From CAZGOM01 sp964542875 (GTDB taxonomy: Bacteria; Planctomycetota; Phycisphaerae; Phycisphaerales; Phycisphaeraceae): a stretch of DNA of 64,000 bases. Below are positions 57,774-64,000 of this stretch, piece by piece. Position 1 is the first letter of the stretch. Every line of letters begins with the position of its first letter. The translations under genes were made by a program, and so were the position numbers. Location of the stretch: assembly GCA_964542875.1 (NCBI GenBank), contig CAZIWA010000001.1, forward strand, positions 50,780-114,779, read 5' to 3'. A model generated the notes under the pieces. The model was not told the origin of the DNA. It was given only the letters and a program-made list of their open reading frames with translations, and made no database searches.

Positions 57774-58646
57774 TCAGGGTTGCCAGAAGGGTTGGGTCCA
57801 GGCTTGTTTGCCGTCGGGGTGGAGGATGGTGAAGCGGAGGTAGGGGGTGTCGAATTTTGCGGCGTCGAAGGTGGCGTGGGGGCCGGGGAGGGTGGCGAGG
57901 TTTTTGCCGTGGCGGCCTGAGGCGGTGATGCGCGAGGCGTTTGGGGCGTGGATGGTGATGTGGGAGCCTTCGACGGAGATGGATTTGATGTGGCCGCCTG
58001 TGGAGGGGTAGAAGCGGCCTTGGCGGAGGGCGTCGAGGATGGCGGCGATGGAGCGGTCGGCGCAGCAGGTGACGTTCCAGCCGAGATTGACATCGTCGGT
58101 CATAAAGGAGTCGTCATCGGCGAAGGCCCAGAGGCGGTTGCCGTGGGAGAGAAGGGAGTCCCACTTGTCGATGGCCCAGGCGGTGCCGTCGAGCCGTCTG
58201 ATGAGGCCGTTGTAGATTTCGATGCCGGTGAGGCTGGGGCAGGCGAGCATTTCGCTGACGGGGATGTGGTCGAAATGGGTGTCCCAGGAGGGGTGGGCAG
58301 CGACGGTGATTTCGCCCAAGGCGTGGGCGGAGTCCGTGATTTTGCGGATGTTGGGCATGACGTGGCGGAGGTTGCGGTCGGCGTCCCAGGCGTGGACGGC
58401 GTGGAGGAGGTGAGGGCCCTTGGTGTACTCGGTGCCGGGGATGATGGTGATGCCCTGGGTGTTTAAGGCGGCCAGAGCCTGGGGCGTGAGGTGGGTGTTG
58501 TGACCGGCGACCATGAGGTAGCCGTAGCCGCGGGCGGCGTATTGGTCGACCATCGCCTGGAGGGGGATGCGGTCCTGGTGGGCGTGGAGTGAGCCGGCAA
58601 GCCAGAGTCCGCCTGGCGGGAGGTTGTAGGGGTGATCCAGGGGCAT
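57774..58646 (-). CDS. PHP-domain metal-dependent phosphoesterase-like protein
   Basis: A 290-residue protein of the PHP fold. Metal-binding motifs are LAGSLHAHQDR, VAGHNTHLT, IIPGTEYTKG, VAAHPSWDT and FADDDSF, in the family order. A beta-rich C-terminal ~80 residues follow (HIKSISVEGSHITIHAP). PHP proteins hydrolyse phosphoesters; the substrate here is unknown. Its ATG directly follows the TAA of the upstream 751-residue gene (58649-58644), so the two are one translationally coupled unit. Confidence 0.88.
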   Translation of the reverse strand: MPLDHPYNLPPGGLWLAGSLHAHQDRIPLQAMVDQYAARGYGYLMVAGHNTHLTPQALAALNTQGITIIPGTEYTKGPHLLHAVHAWDADRNLRHVMPNIRKITDSAHALGEITVAAHPSWDTHFDHIPVSEMLACPSLTGIEIYNGLIRRLDGTAWAIDKWDSLLSHGNRLWAFADDDSFMTDDVNLGWNVTCCADRSIAAILDALRQGRFYPSTGGHIKSISVEGSHITIHAPNASRITASGRHGKNLATLPGPHATFDAAKFDTPYLRFTILHPDGKQAWTQPFWQP

Positions 58647-60902
58647 TTATTTTTTGGTGGCGTCGGCACCGGTGGCGACGCCCGCGGGCTGGGTGGCAGC
58701 GGCGGCGGCGCGCTGTTCCTTGAGCTTGGCGTCGATGAGGTCCTGGAGGTCTTTTTCGGCGTGTGCGCGGTAGTCGAAGTAGGCGATGGCGCCGACGCCC
58801 AGCAGCAGGACGGCGATGAGGACGTAGATGAGGAATTTAAGGTGATGGCCGGGGGTGCCGGTGGCGTCTTTGGGGTAGGGGGGTGTTTCGGTGAGCTCGA
58901 GGCTGAGGCGGTGGGTCATGCGAAGGCGGGCGTTGATGGCCCAGGTGGAGCCTTCGAGGATGGCGGAGAGGTCGCGCTTGCGGAGCTTGAGCCAGGCGAG
59001 GAGGAGGATGGGGCCCATGACGGTGATGACGGCGATGGTGATGCCGATGATGATTTTGTAGAGATAGAGGCCAAGGAGGGTGTTGATGATGTAGGCGGCG
59101 GCGCTGGAGATGGCGGCGAAGGCGAGGCCGCCGCCGACGAGGAGGCCGGGGAGCTGGCTGGGTGCGGCGGGGGCCGCGGGGCCGGGCGCCGGGGGCTTGG
59201 CGGTGGGCACGGTCTGGACGGCGGTGATGGCCTGGTTTGCGGAGTCGTCAAAGCTTTTCTGGGCGCTGCCGGCCATGGATTCGATCTTGCCGGTGATCAT
59301 GGCGCCCAGGCGGATGAAGGGGGCGAAGATGGCTTCCTGGAAGCTGATGGGGTTTTCGATGATCTGGACGGCGCGCGCGTTCCATTCGCGGTTCTGGCGG
59401 TCGATGTAGACGCCTCGCTTGCCGACGGCGACGTTGCCTTTGAGGCCCGCGGTGACGGGAACGGCGAGCTCCATTTTCTCAAGGTTGTTTTTGAGGATGC
59501 ACTCGACATACATGATGAAGGTGCCGCCTGTGCCGGCGATGGCGGCGTGTTCGGCACGGTTGTGGACTTTGATGCAGAGGTTGAAACGGCGGCCGTCCAT
59601 GACGAGGGTGCCCATTTCAAACATCGCGGCGGTCTTGATGTCAAAGAGCTCGGGCATGGAGACGAAGTTGTTTACGAAGCGGAGAAAGAGGGATTGGAAG
59701 AGGAGGGCCTTTTCAACCAGGCGCAGGTTGTTGTTGGACTCGGCGACGTCTTTGGAGCTGGCGATGAGTTCCTTGGCCTTGGCGGTGAGGGCAGGGTCGA
59801 GGTATTGGGTGAGTTTTTCTTCGCCCAGGGGCTCAACCTGCGCGCCGGGCTTGGAGGTGACCCAGGCTTCGTAGGGCTTAAAGCGCGCGAGAATGGTGTT
59901 CCAGTGATCGAGGCTGAGGGTGTGGAGGTTTTTGCCGATGATGGCTTCGGCGACGGATTCCAGGCCCTGGACGCGGGCGATGAAAGCGGGGTTGATTTTC
60001 TCATCCAGGTTGAGGGTCATGTCCGGATGGGCGGGGGAGAGGGGGGCCGCTTCCAGCAGAGCGTTGATCTTGGCGGGGTCGGCAAGATCAGGCCCTTCGA
60101 GCTTGGCGAAGTGGGTGGTGAATTTGTCTTTGGTGGCCGGGTCGAAAAGGAGGAGCCGGCACTGGGCGTAGTATTGGTCGAGCTTGGCGCGGATGGCCTG
60201 GATTTTGGCGAAGGCGTCAGGGGTGGCGTGGCCCAGGGGCATGATTTCAGTGGGGGTGCCGGTGTCGTCGAGCTGGCCTTTGGCGTGCCAGTCGAGCCAG
60301 GCTTTGGCGAGCTCGACGAATTTGTCGACGGTGGCGGCATCAACGCCTTTGGCGCCGGAGGGGTGGTCTGCGCCGACGAGGGTTTTGACGATGGCTTCGA
60401 TGAATTCCCTGAGGGCGAGGTCTTCGGTGGCGGTGGGGAGGATGACGCCGTTTTCGCCGACGGGGAGTTGTTTTTTGCTTTCGAGGGTGCCGCGGACCTG
60501 GGTGAGGTCGATTTCGGTGGAGTCGGGCTTACCCAGGCGGGTGAGCGCGGTTTTGGCGGCCTCGACGAGGCGCTTGCCGTCGGTGTTTTCGGTGTTGATG
60601 TCGGCGAGGCTGAGGATGGTGGATTTTTCGGTGACACGGTCGGTGTTTTTGAAGGTTTCAAAGAGCCATTTGATGGCGGCCTGAACATCGTCGGCGATGA
60701 TGCGGCCGTCGGCGTCGGTGTCGAGGATCTGGAGGAGGACGGGGTCGCAGTCGGTGAGGCTGAGGATGGGGGCGGCGGTGGCGACCCAGAGGGCTTCGTC
60801 GAGTTTTTCGGCGTGCTTGAGGTCTGCGGCGGTTTCGATTTTGAGCTGGAAAGTTCTGCCGAAGCGGCCAAAGCGAGGGACGTTAAGAATGGGGTCTGCC
60901 AT
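58647..60902 (-). CDS. Uncharacterised large membrane protein with EF-hand-like loop
   Basis: A 751-residue protein. ATG 60902 is fixed by GGAGG seven bases upstream and by MADPILNVPRFGRFGRTFQL. An EF-hand-like calcium loop, DTDADGRIIADD, lies at ~60-72. The region 100-560 is soluble and helical with a beta-rich segment (TLVMDGRRFNLCIKVHNRAE). A Pro/Ala linker (~590-615) precedes two membrane helices (~620-680), with another near 715-735. The C-terminus is Ala/Thr-rich (AAAAATQPAGVATGADATKK). No family recognised. It is coupled to the PHP gene downstream. Confidence 0.72.
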   Translation of the reverse strand: MADPILNVPRFGRFGRTFQLKIETAADLKHAEKLDEALWVATAAPILSLTDCDPVLLQILDTDADGRIIADDVQAAIKWLFETFKNTDRVTEKSTILSLADINTENTDGKRLVEAAKTALTRLGKPDSTEIDLTQVRGTLESKKQLPVGENGVILPTATEDLALREFIEAIVKTLVGADHPSGAKGVDAATVDKFVELAKAWLDWHAKGQLDDTGTPTEIMPLGHATPDAFAKIQAIRAKLDQYYAQCRLLLFDPATKDKFTTHFAKLEGPDLADPAKINALLEAAPLSPAHPDMTLNLDEKINPAFIARVQGLESVAEAIIGKNLHTLSLDHWNTILARFKPYEAWVTSKPGAQVEPLGEEKLTQYLDPALTAKAKELIASSKDVAESNNNLRLVEKALLFQSLFLRFVNNFVSMPELFDIKTAAMFEMGTLVMDGRRFNLCIKVHNRAEHAAIAGTGGTFIMYVECILKNNLEKMELAVPVTAGLKGNVAVGKRGVYIDRQNREWNARAVQIIENPISFQEAIFAPFIRLGAMITGKIESMAGSAQKSFDDSANQAITAVQTVPTAKPPAPGPAAPAAPSQLPGLLVGGGLAFAAISSAAAYIINTLLGLYLYKIIIGITIAVITVMGPILLLAWLKLRKRDLSAILEGSTWAINARLRMTHRLSLELTETPPYPKDATGTPGHHLKFLIYVLIAVLLLGVGAIAYFDYRAHAEKDLQDLIDAKLKEQRAAAAATQPAGVATGADATKK

Positions 60903-61094
60903 GGTTGCCTCCGGGTGGGGTGGGTTTATTGTAAGGCAAGGGTCCAGAGTGTGGTTAGAGGGGGGAGAGAAGAGGGAAGTTGACCACAAAGGGAAGAGCG
61001 CAAAGAGGTTGAGGGAAGTGTTTTGAGGTGGTAGCGGGCGTGTAAGACACGGCACGGCTGTTGTGGTATTTGGTTTGGGGTGCGCGGTGTTTTT

Positions 61095-62423
61095 TTATTG
61101 GCGGATGTCGCCGAGTTGGCGGCGGGCGCAGAAGAGGCCGGCGAAGAAGCCGGTGAGGATGGCCAGGGGGAGGAGGAGGAAGGCGGCGGCGGTGCCGGAG
61201 AGGAGGGCAGCGGCACTGATGAGGACGGGGGTGGCGGTGCAGACGAAGAGGGTCTGGACAAAGCCGAAGCCCAGGGGCTGGCAGATGATGCGGTCCGCCA
61301 TGGTTACGAAGACGCTGTAGATCAGGGGGAGTGCGACGGCGAGGAGGGCGGCGATGGAGAGGCCGGCGTTGGAGGTTCCGGCGATGTTGGTGAGGGCGCA
61401 GGCGCTGTAGAGGAGGTAGTTTCCGGCGACCAGGAGGATGAGGAAGGCAAGGAGCTGGGAGACGAGGTATTGGCCTTTCTGGCGGCGGTTGGCGAGTTGG
61501 ACGATGCTCAGACGGGTGGCGGGGTCCATGAGGTCGAAACGTTCGCCGCATTCGGGGCAGAGGCCTTTGCGGGGGAGGCCGGTGAGCTCGTATTCGCATT
61601 TGCGGCAGAACATGTGGCGGATTTTTTCTTCGCCTCGGTCACGCTCTTCCTGGGCGCGGATGAGGTCGTAGGGGGCGGTGCATTTGGGGCAGTCGCCGCG
61701 GGGCTTTTGGCCGTCGAGCGGGAATTCGCAGACTTCACAGCGGAAGCGGATGGGGATGTAGGGCTTGATGCGGACCTTGGCGACGCGCAGGAGGCCCATG
61801 ATGGCGCCGATGGCGATGGCGGGGAGGATGGATTGAGGCCAGAGGAAGGCGCTGACGGCGACGCAGAGCGCAGGGGCGGCAAAGAGGGTGGCGGCTGGAT
61901 GGAGGCGGTCTTTGTCTTCGGCGTAATCCAGAATCCACCAGGCGAGGGTGGGAACCCAGATGACCATAAACGACCAGACGGCGGAGCCGGCGTAGTGGCC
62001 CCAGAGGACCCAGTCGCCGGTGAGGGTGCTGTGGGGGATGATTTTGTGGAAGGCCCAGGTGAGGAGAACGGCGCAGGCGAGGAGGGCGAATTTGATGGAG
62101 ACGGCGGTGCGGCCCTTGAAGCCGAGGAACTCATGGGTTTTGCGGCGGAGCTTGACGGCGCGGGGCTTGGGGCGGCCCAGGTCGAAGCGGAAGCCGCATT
62201 CGGGGCAGGTGCCGGTGATGCCGAGGTTCGCCAGGGAGTAGCTGCAGTAGGAGCAGACGGGTGTGCCGTCGTCGGGGGTGTCGTCCCAGGCGGAGGTCTG
62301 GGAGGTGGTTCTTTTGCGGGGAGCCAGGAGTGGATTTGGGTTGTGCGCGGGCGGGGGATCGGGCCTGTGGTTGAGCTCGATGGGGTCGTTTTGATTCGGG
62401 TTGGGGGTGGGTGGCGGGGGCAC
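61095..62423 (-). CDS. Membrane protein with three zinc ribbons
   Basis: A 442-residue protein. A Pro/Asn-rich N-terminus leads to three CxxC...CPxC ribbons: VCSYCSYSLANL...TCPECGFRFD (~57-80), CEVCEFPLDG...DCPKCTAPYD (~228-250) and CRKCEYELTG...LCPECGERFD (~272-295). Four or more membrane helices lie between the first and second ribbons and five after the third. The ribbons resemble the planctomycete CxxCGYD type. A possible redox, assembly or metal-binding role is unproven. Function unknown. Confidence 0.72.
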   Translation of the reverse strand: MPPPPTPNPNQNDPIELNHRPDPPPAHNPNPLLAPRKRTTSQTSAWDDTPDDGTPVCSYCSYSLANLGITGTCPECGFRFDLGRPKPRAVKLRRKTHEFLGFKGRTAVSIKFALLACAVLLTWAFHKIIPHSTLTGDWVLWGHYAGSAVWSFMVIWVPTLAWWILDYAEDKDRLHPAATLFAAPALCVAVSAFLWPQSILPAIAIGAIMGLLRVAKVRIKPYIPIRFRCEVCEFPLDGQKPRGDCPKCTAPYDLIRAQEERDRGEEKIRHMFCRKCEYELTGLPRKGLCPECGERFDLMDPATRLSIVQLANRRQKGQYLVSQLLAFLILLVAGNYLLYSACALTNIAGTSNAGLSIAALLAVALPLIYSVFVTMADRIICQPLGFGFVQTLFVCTATPVLISAAALLSGTAAAFLLLPLAILTGFFAGLFCARRQLGDIRQ

Positions 62424-62601
62424 GATTTAAGGATAGCGGGGGAATTTATGAATTGTAATTTACGATTTATGAAGTTAAAGAGCCGGAAAGTGGGAGATTG
62501 AGCTGGTTGGAGGGCTTGGGGAGGCGTTGGTTGTCGGAGTGTGGCGGGTGGGTCGGCGGCGGGGGTGATTTGTGGGGGATTTTTTGTGTGTGGGGAGGAC
62601 G

Positions 62602-62629
62602 TTGCAGAATTCCGGGGAATGGGTAATAT
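62602..62629 (+). promoter_or_regulatory. Candidate promoter for tRNA-Arg
   Basis: TTGCAG (62602-62607) and TAATAT (62624-62629) are 16 bp apart and end 35 bp before the tRNA. The sequence between 62424 and 62601 has no gene. Confidence 0.4.
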
Positions 62630-62664
62630 ATTTCGTTCTCGACCGGTAAAATGGTCGAGGTGAA

Positions 62665-62738
62665 GCACCCGTAGCTCAATTGGATAGAGCATCTGACTAC
62701 GGATCAGAAGGTTATTGGTTCGACTCCAATCGGGTGCG
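62665..62738 (+). tRNA. tRNA-Arg (ACG)
   Basis: Acceptor GCACCCG (62665-62671) pairs with CGGGTGC (62731-62737), discriminator G. The D arm is GCTC...GAGC. Anticodon stem TCTGA/TCAGA encloses CTACGGA, anticodon ACG at 62699-62701. T stem ATTGG/CCAAT encloses TTCGACT. CCA is not encoded. A34 is expected to become inosine by TadA. Confidence 0.95.
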
Positions 62739-62748
62739 CTTCGCATCG

Positions 62749-62800
62749 ACCCGCGTCTGACACGGTGAATACCGGGTCAAGGCCGCGGGTTGGTTGTTTT
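62749..62800 (+). terminator. Possible terminator after tRNA-Arg
   Basis: ACCCGCG (62749-62755) pairs with CGCGGGT (62784-62790), followed by TGGTTGTTTT. The loop is long (28 bases), so support is moderate. Confidence 0.5.
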
Positions 62801-62840
62801 AAGCGGGGAGTTCTCCCTGTTAAGCTGGATTTAGAAACTT

Positions 62841-63644
62841 ATGTCGCGGATTCATCCCACAGCGATTATTGACCCGTTGGCCAAGCTCCATGAGTCGGTG
62901 GAGGTGGGGCCTTACAGCATGATTCAGGGGCCGGTGGTGATGGGGCCGGGGTGCAAGGTTCAGGAGCGGGTGTCGATCCGCGGTCCGGTGGTGATGGGCG
63001 AGGGGAATGAGATTTACCCCAACGCGTGCATTGGATTTGCGCCTCAGGACCGGAAATTCGACGGGACGAAGGCGACGGCGGGGGTGGTGATCGGGAATTT
63101 GAACATCATCCGTGAGGGTGCTTCGATCCATGCGGCGACGGGAAAGGTGCCGACGACGATCGGCAACAAGAACATGCTGCTGGTGAACAGCCACATCGGG
63201 CATGACACGGTGGTGGGGGACAATTGCGCGCTGATCAACGGCGCGCTTCTGGCGGGGCATGTGAAGATTGCGGACAATGTGACGGTTTCGGGGAATGCGG
63301 CGGTGCATCAGTTTTGCCGGGTGGGTCGGATGGCGATGATTTCGGGTTTGGCGGGGGTGACGCAGGATGTTCCGCCGTTTTGCACGGTTTATCGGACGCG
63401 GAAGGTGAGTTCGCTGAACCTGGTGGGTTTGCGGCGTGGTGGGTATCGGGACAGCATTGAGCCGCTGACGCTGGCGTTTAAGACATTTTTCAAGCAACGC
63501 TTCATCATGACGCGGTCGTTGGACATGATCATGGAGAAGTGCGGGCATGATCCGCTTTGCCGGGAGTTTGTGGATTTCATCCGTGAGACCAAGCGTGGGA
63601 TCACAGGGTATGGGTATTCGGATGAGGATGATGATGAGGGTTGA
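62841..63644 (+). CDS. lpxA: Acyl-ACP--UDP-N-acetylglucosamine O-acyltransferase
   Basis: A 267-residue left-handed beta-helix acyltransferase that starts lipid A synthesis. Hexapeptide repeats run through residues ~5-190 (VEVGPYSMIQGPVVMGPGC, GVVIGNLNIIREG, TVVGDNCALINGALLAG). The catalytic His121 is in NSHIGHDTVVG. NVTVSGNAAVHQFCRVG and NLVGLRRGGY are LpxA signatures, and a helical C-terminus follows with an acidic tail. Other lpx genes are not in the window. Confidence 0.95.
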   Translation: MSRIHPTAIIDPLAKLHESVEVGPYSMIQGPVVMGPGCKVQERVSIRGPVVMGEGNEIYPNACIGFAPQDRKFDGTKATAGVVIGNLNIIREGASIHAATGKVPTTIGNKNMLLVNSHIGHDTVVGDNCALINGALLAGHVKIADNVTVSGNAAVHQFCRVGRMAMISGLAGVTQDVPPFCTVYRTRKVSSLNLVGLRRGGYRDSIEPLTLAFKTFFKQRFIMTRSLDMIMEKCGHDPLCREFVDFIRETKRGITGYGYSDEDDDEG

Positions 63645-63778
63645 GGGGTGGTGGCTGGGTGGAAGAGTCAACCACGAAGCCACGAAGCGGAAAAAGTAAG
63701 AGAAGGTTGAAGAGAAGCGCTTTAAGAAGCGGGGCGGTGGTGTTTTTTGCTTGGGGGGGGAGATGCGCGGAGGAAGAG

Positions 63779-63814
63779 GCGGATTTTTAACCGCGAAGGC
63801 GCGAAGACGCGAAG
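63779..63814. repeat. Dispersed repeat, CGCGAAGGCGCGAAGACGCG family (second copy)
   Basis: GCGGATTTTTAACCGCGAAG followed by GCGCGAAGACGCGAAG, nearly identical to 50024-50059. Confidence 0.75.
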
Positions 63815-63837
63815 TTAATAGGCGGAAAAAGCAGGGT

Positions 63838-63936
63838 CGGAAAAGGTACAAGGGATAAGGGATAAGGGATAAGGTAAAAGGCAGAGGGAGTGGATTGTTA
63901 CAGGTTGATTGGTGTGGACATGGGCGTGCACAAGAG
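63838..63936. repeat. Mosaic repeat: GGTACAAGGGATAAGG tract plus GTTAC block
   Basis: AAAAGGTACAAGGGATAAGG and two further GGATAAGG units, then GGTAAAAGGCAGAGGGAGTG and the GTTACAGGTTGATTGG...GTGCACAAGAG block. The order of blocks matches 57613-57700, and the GTTAC block matches 4324 and 44585. Confidence 0.7.
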
Positions 63937-64000
63937 TTGCCCAGGTTTGCGACTGAAGAGTTCACTTATGTCGGTGGAGGTGGTTGATCGGGAGCCGGCG

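Larger units (their letters stand above)
63645..64000. other. Gene-free end of window filled with repeat elements
   Basis: After lpxA there is no supported gene. The stretch carries CCACGAAGCCACGAAGCGG (63672-63690), the CGCGAAGGCGCGAAGACGC element (63779-63814), the GGGATAAGG/GGTAAAAGG element (63838-63880) and the GTTAC block (63897-63936). Confidence 0.65.

Noticed and set aside
58632..60983. 783-codon plus-strand reading frame opposite the 751-residue membrane protein
   Set aside because: It mirrors the minus-strand gene, which has a strong ribosome site and membrane helices. The plus-strand product is a Gly/Glu/Val-biased sequence typical of antisense frames in high-GC DNA.

Overview
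This is a 64-kb piece of a GC-rich bacterial chromosome, most likely from a planctomycete of the class Phycisphaerae. That placement is inference. It rests on two type IV prepilin-like proteins with an LVELLVVI leader and a C-terminal DGHV motif, proteins with planctomycete-style CxxCGYD zinc ribbons, a class II photolyase, a Gram-negative lipid A gene (lpxA), GTG/TTG starts and a scattered gene order. It is a draft assembly: a run of 100 N at 55373-55472 is flanked by two identical 55-bp copies.

Layout. 1-11 kb: AraC regulator and PhyH dioxygenase (divergent), a large toroid-type carbohydrate-active candidate, class II photolyase, an orphan OppB-type permease, a lipoprotein, a beta-propeller protein, an isochorismatase-like protein and a prepilin. 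11-25 kb: mraY away from any division cluster, a HAD phosphatase, a second AraC/PhyH pair, an MscS channel, a lipoprotein, aroK, a DciA-like gene, a third PhyH/AraC pair, yebC, acylphosphatase, a SurA-like lipoprotein and endonuclease IV. 25.2-28.4 kb: an AT-richer island with a dCTP deaminase-family gene, an HEXXH protein and a small unknown protein. 28.4-38.3 kb: three Gfo/Idh/MocA oxidoreductases (two in tandem), a DHFR/RibD-like reductase, gcvT, an alpha/beta hydrolase, a ynbE-ydbL pair, a second prepilin and cardiolipin synthase. 38.3-44.4 kb: holB, then a hemX/ccsA-like, hemA and GT-C-like operon. 44.9-55.3 kb: NfeD, a zinc-ribbon/LRR membrane protein, hflX, a tRNA-Cys with a long variable arm, an RNase Z-like hydrolase, an orphan GroES, aroA and an MsbA-like ABC exporter. 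55.5-64 kb: a fourth PhyH/AraC pair, a PHP hydrolase operon with an EF-hand-like membrane protein, a triple zinc-ribbon membrane protein, tRNA-Arg and lpxA.

The strongest large-scale pattern is four separate divergent AraC-regulator/PhyH-dioxygenase modules, each with its own intergenic control region. The second is a rich set of dispersed intergenic repeat families, several palindromic and some combined as mosaics. Most of the rest is housekeeping: heme, shikimate, peptidoglycan, lipid A, DNA replication and repair. The candidate for an undescribed system is the AT-rich trio at 25.2-28 kb. No CRISPR array, transposase or rRNA operon was seen.
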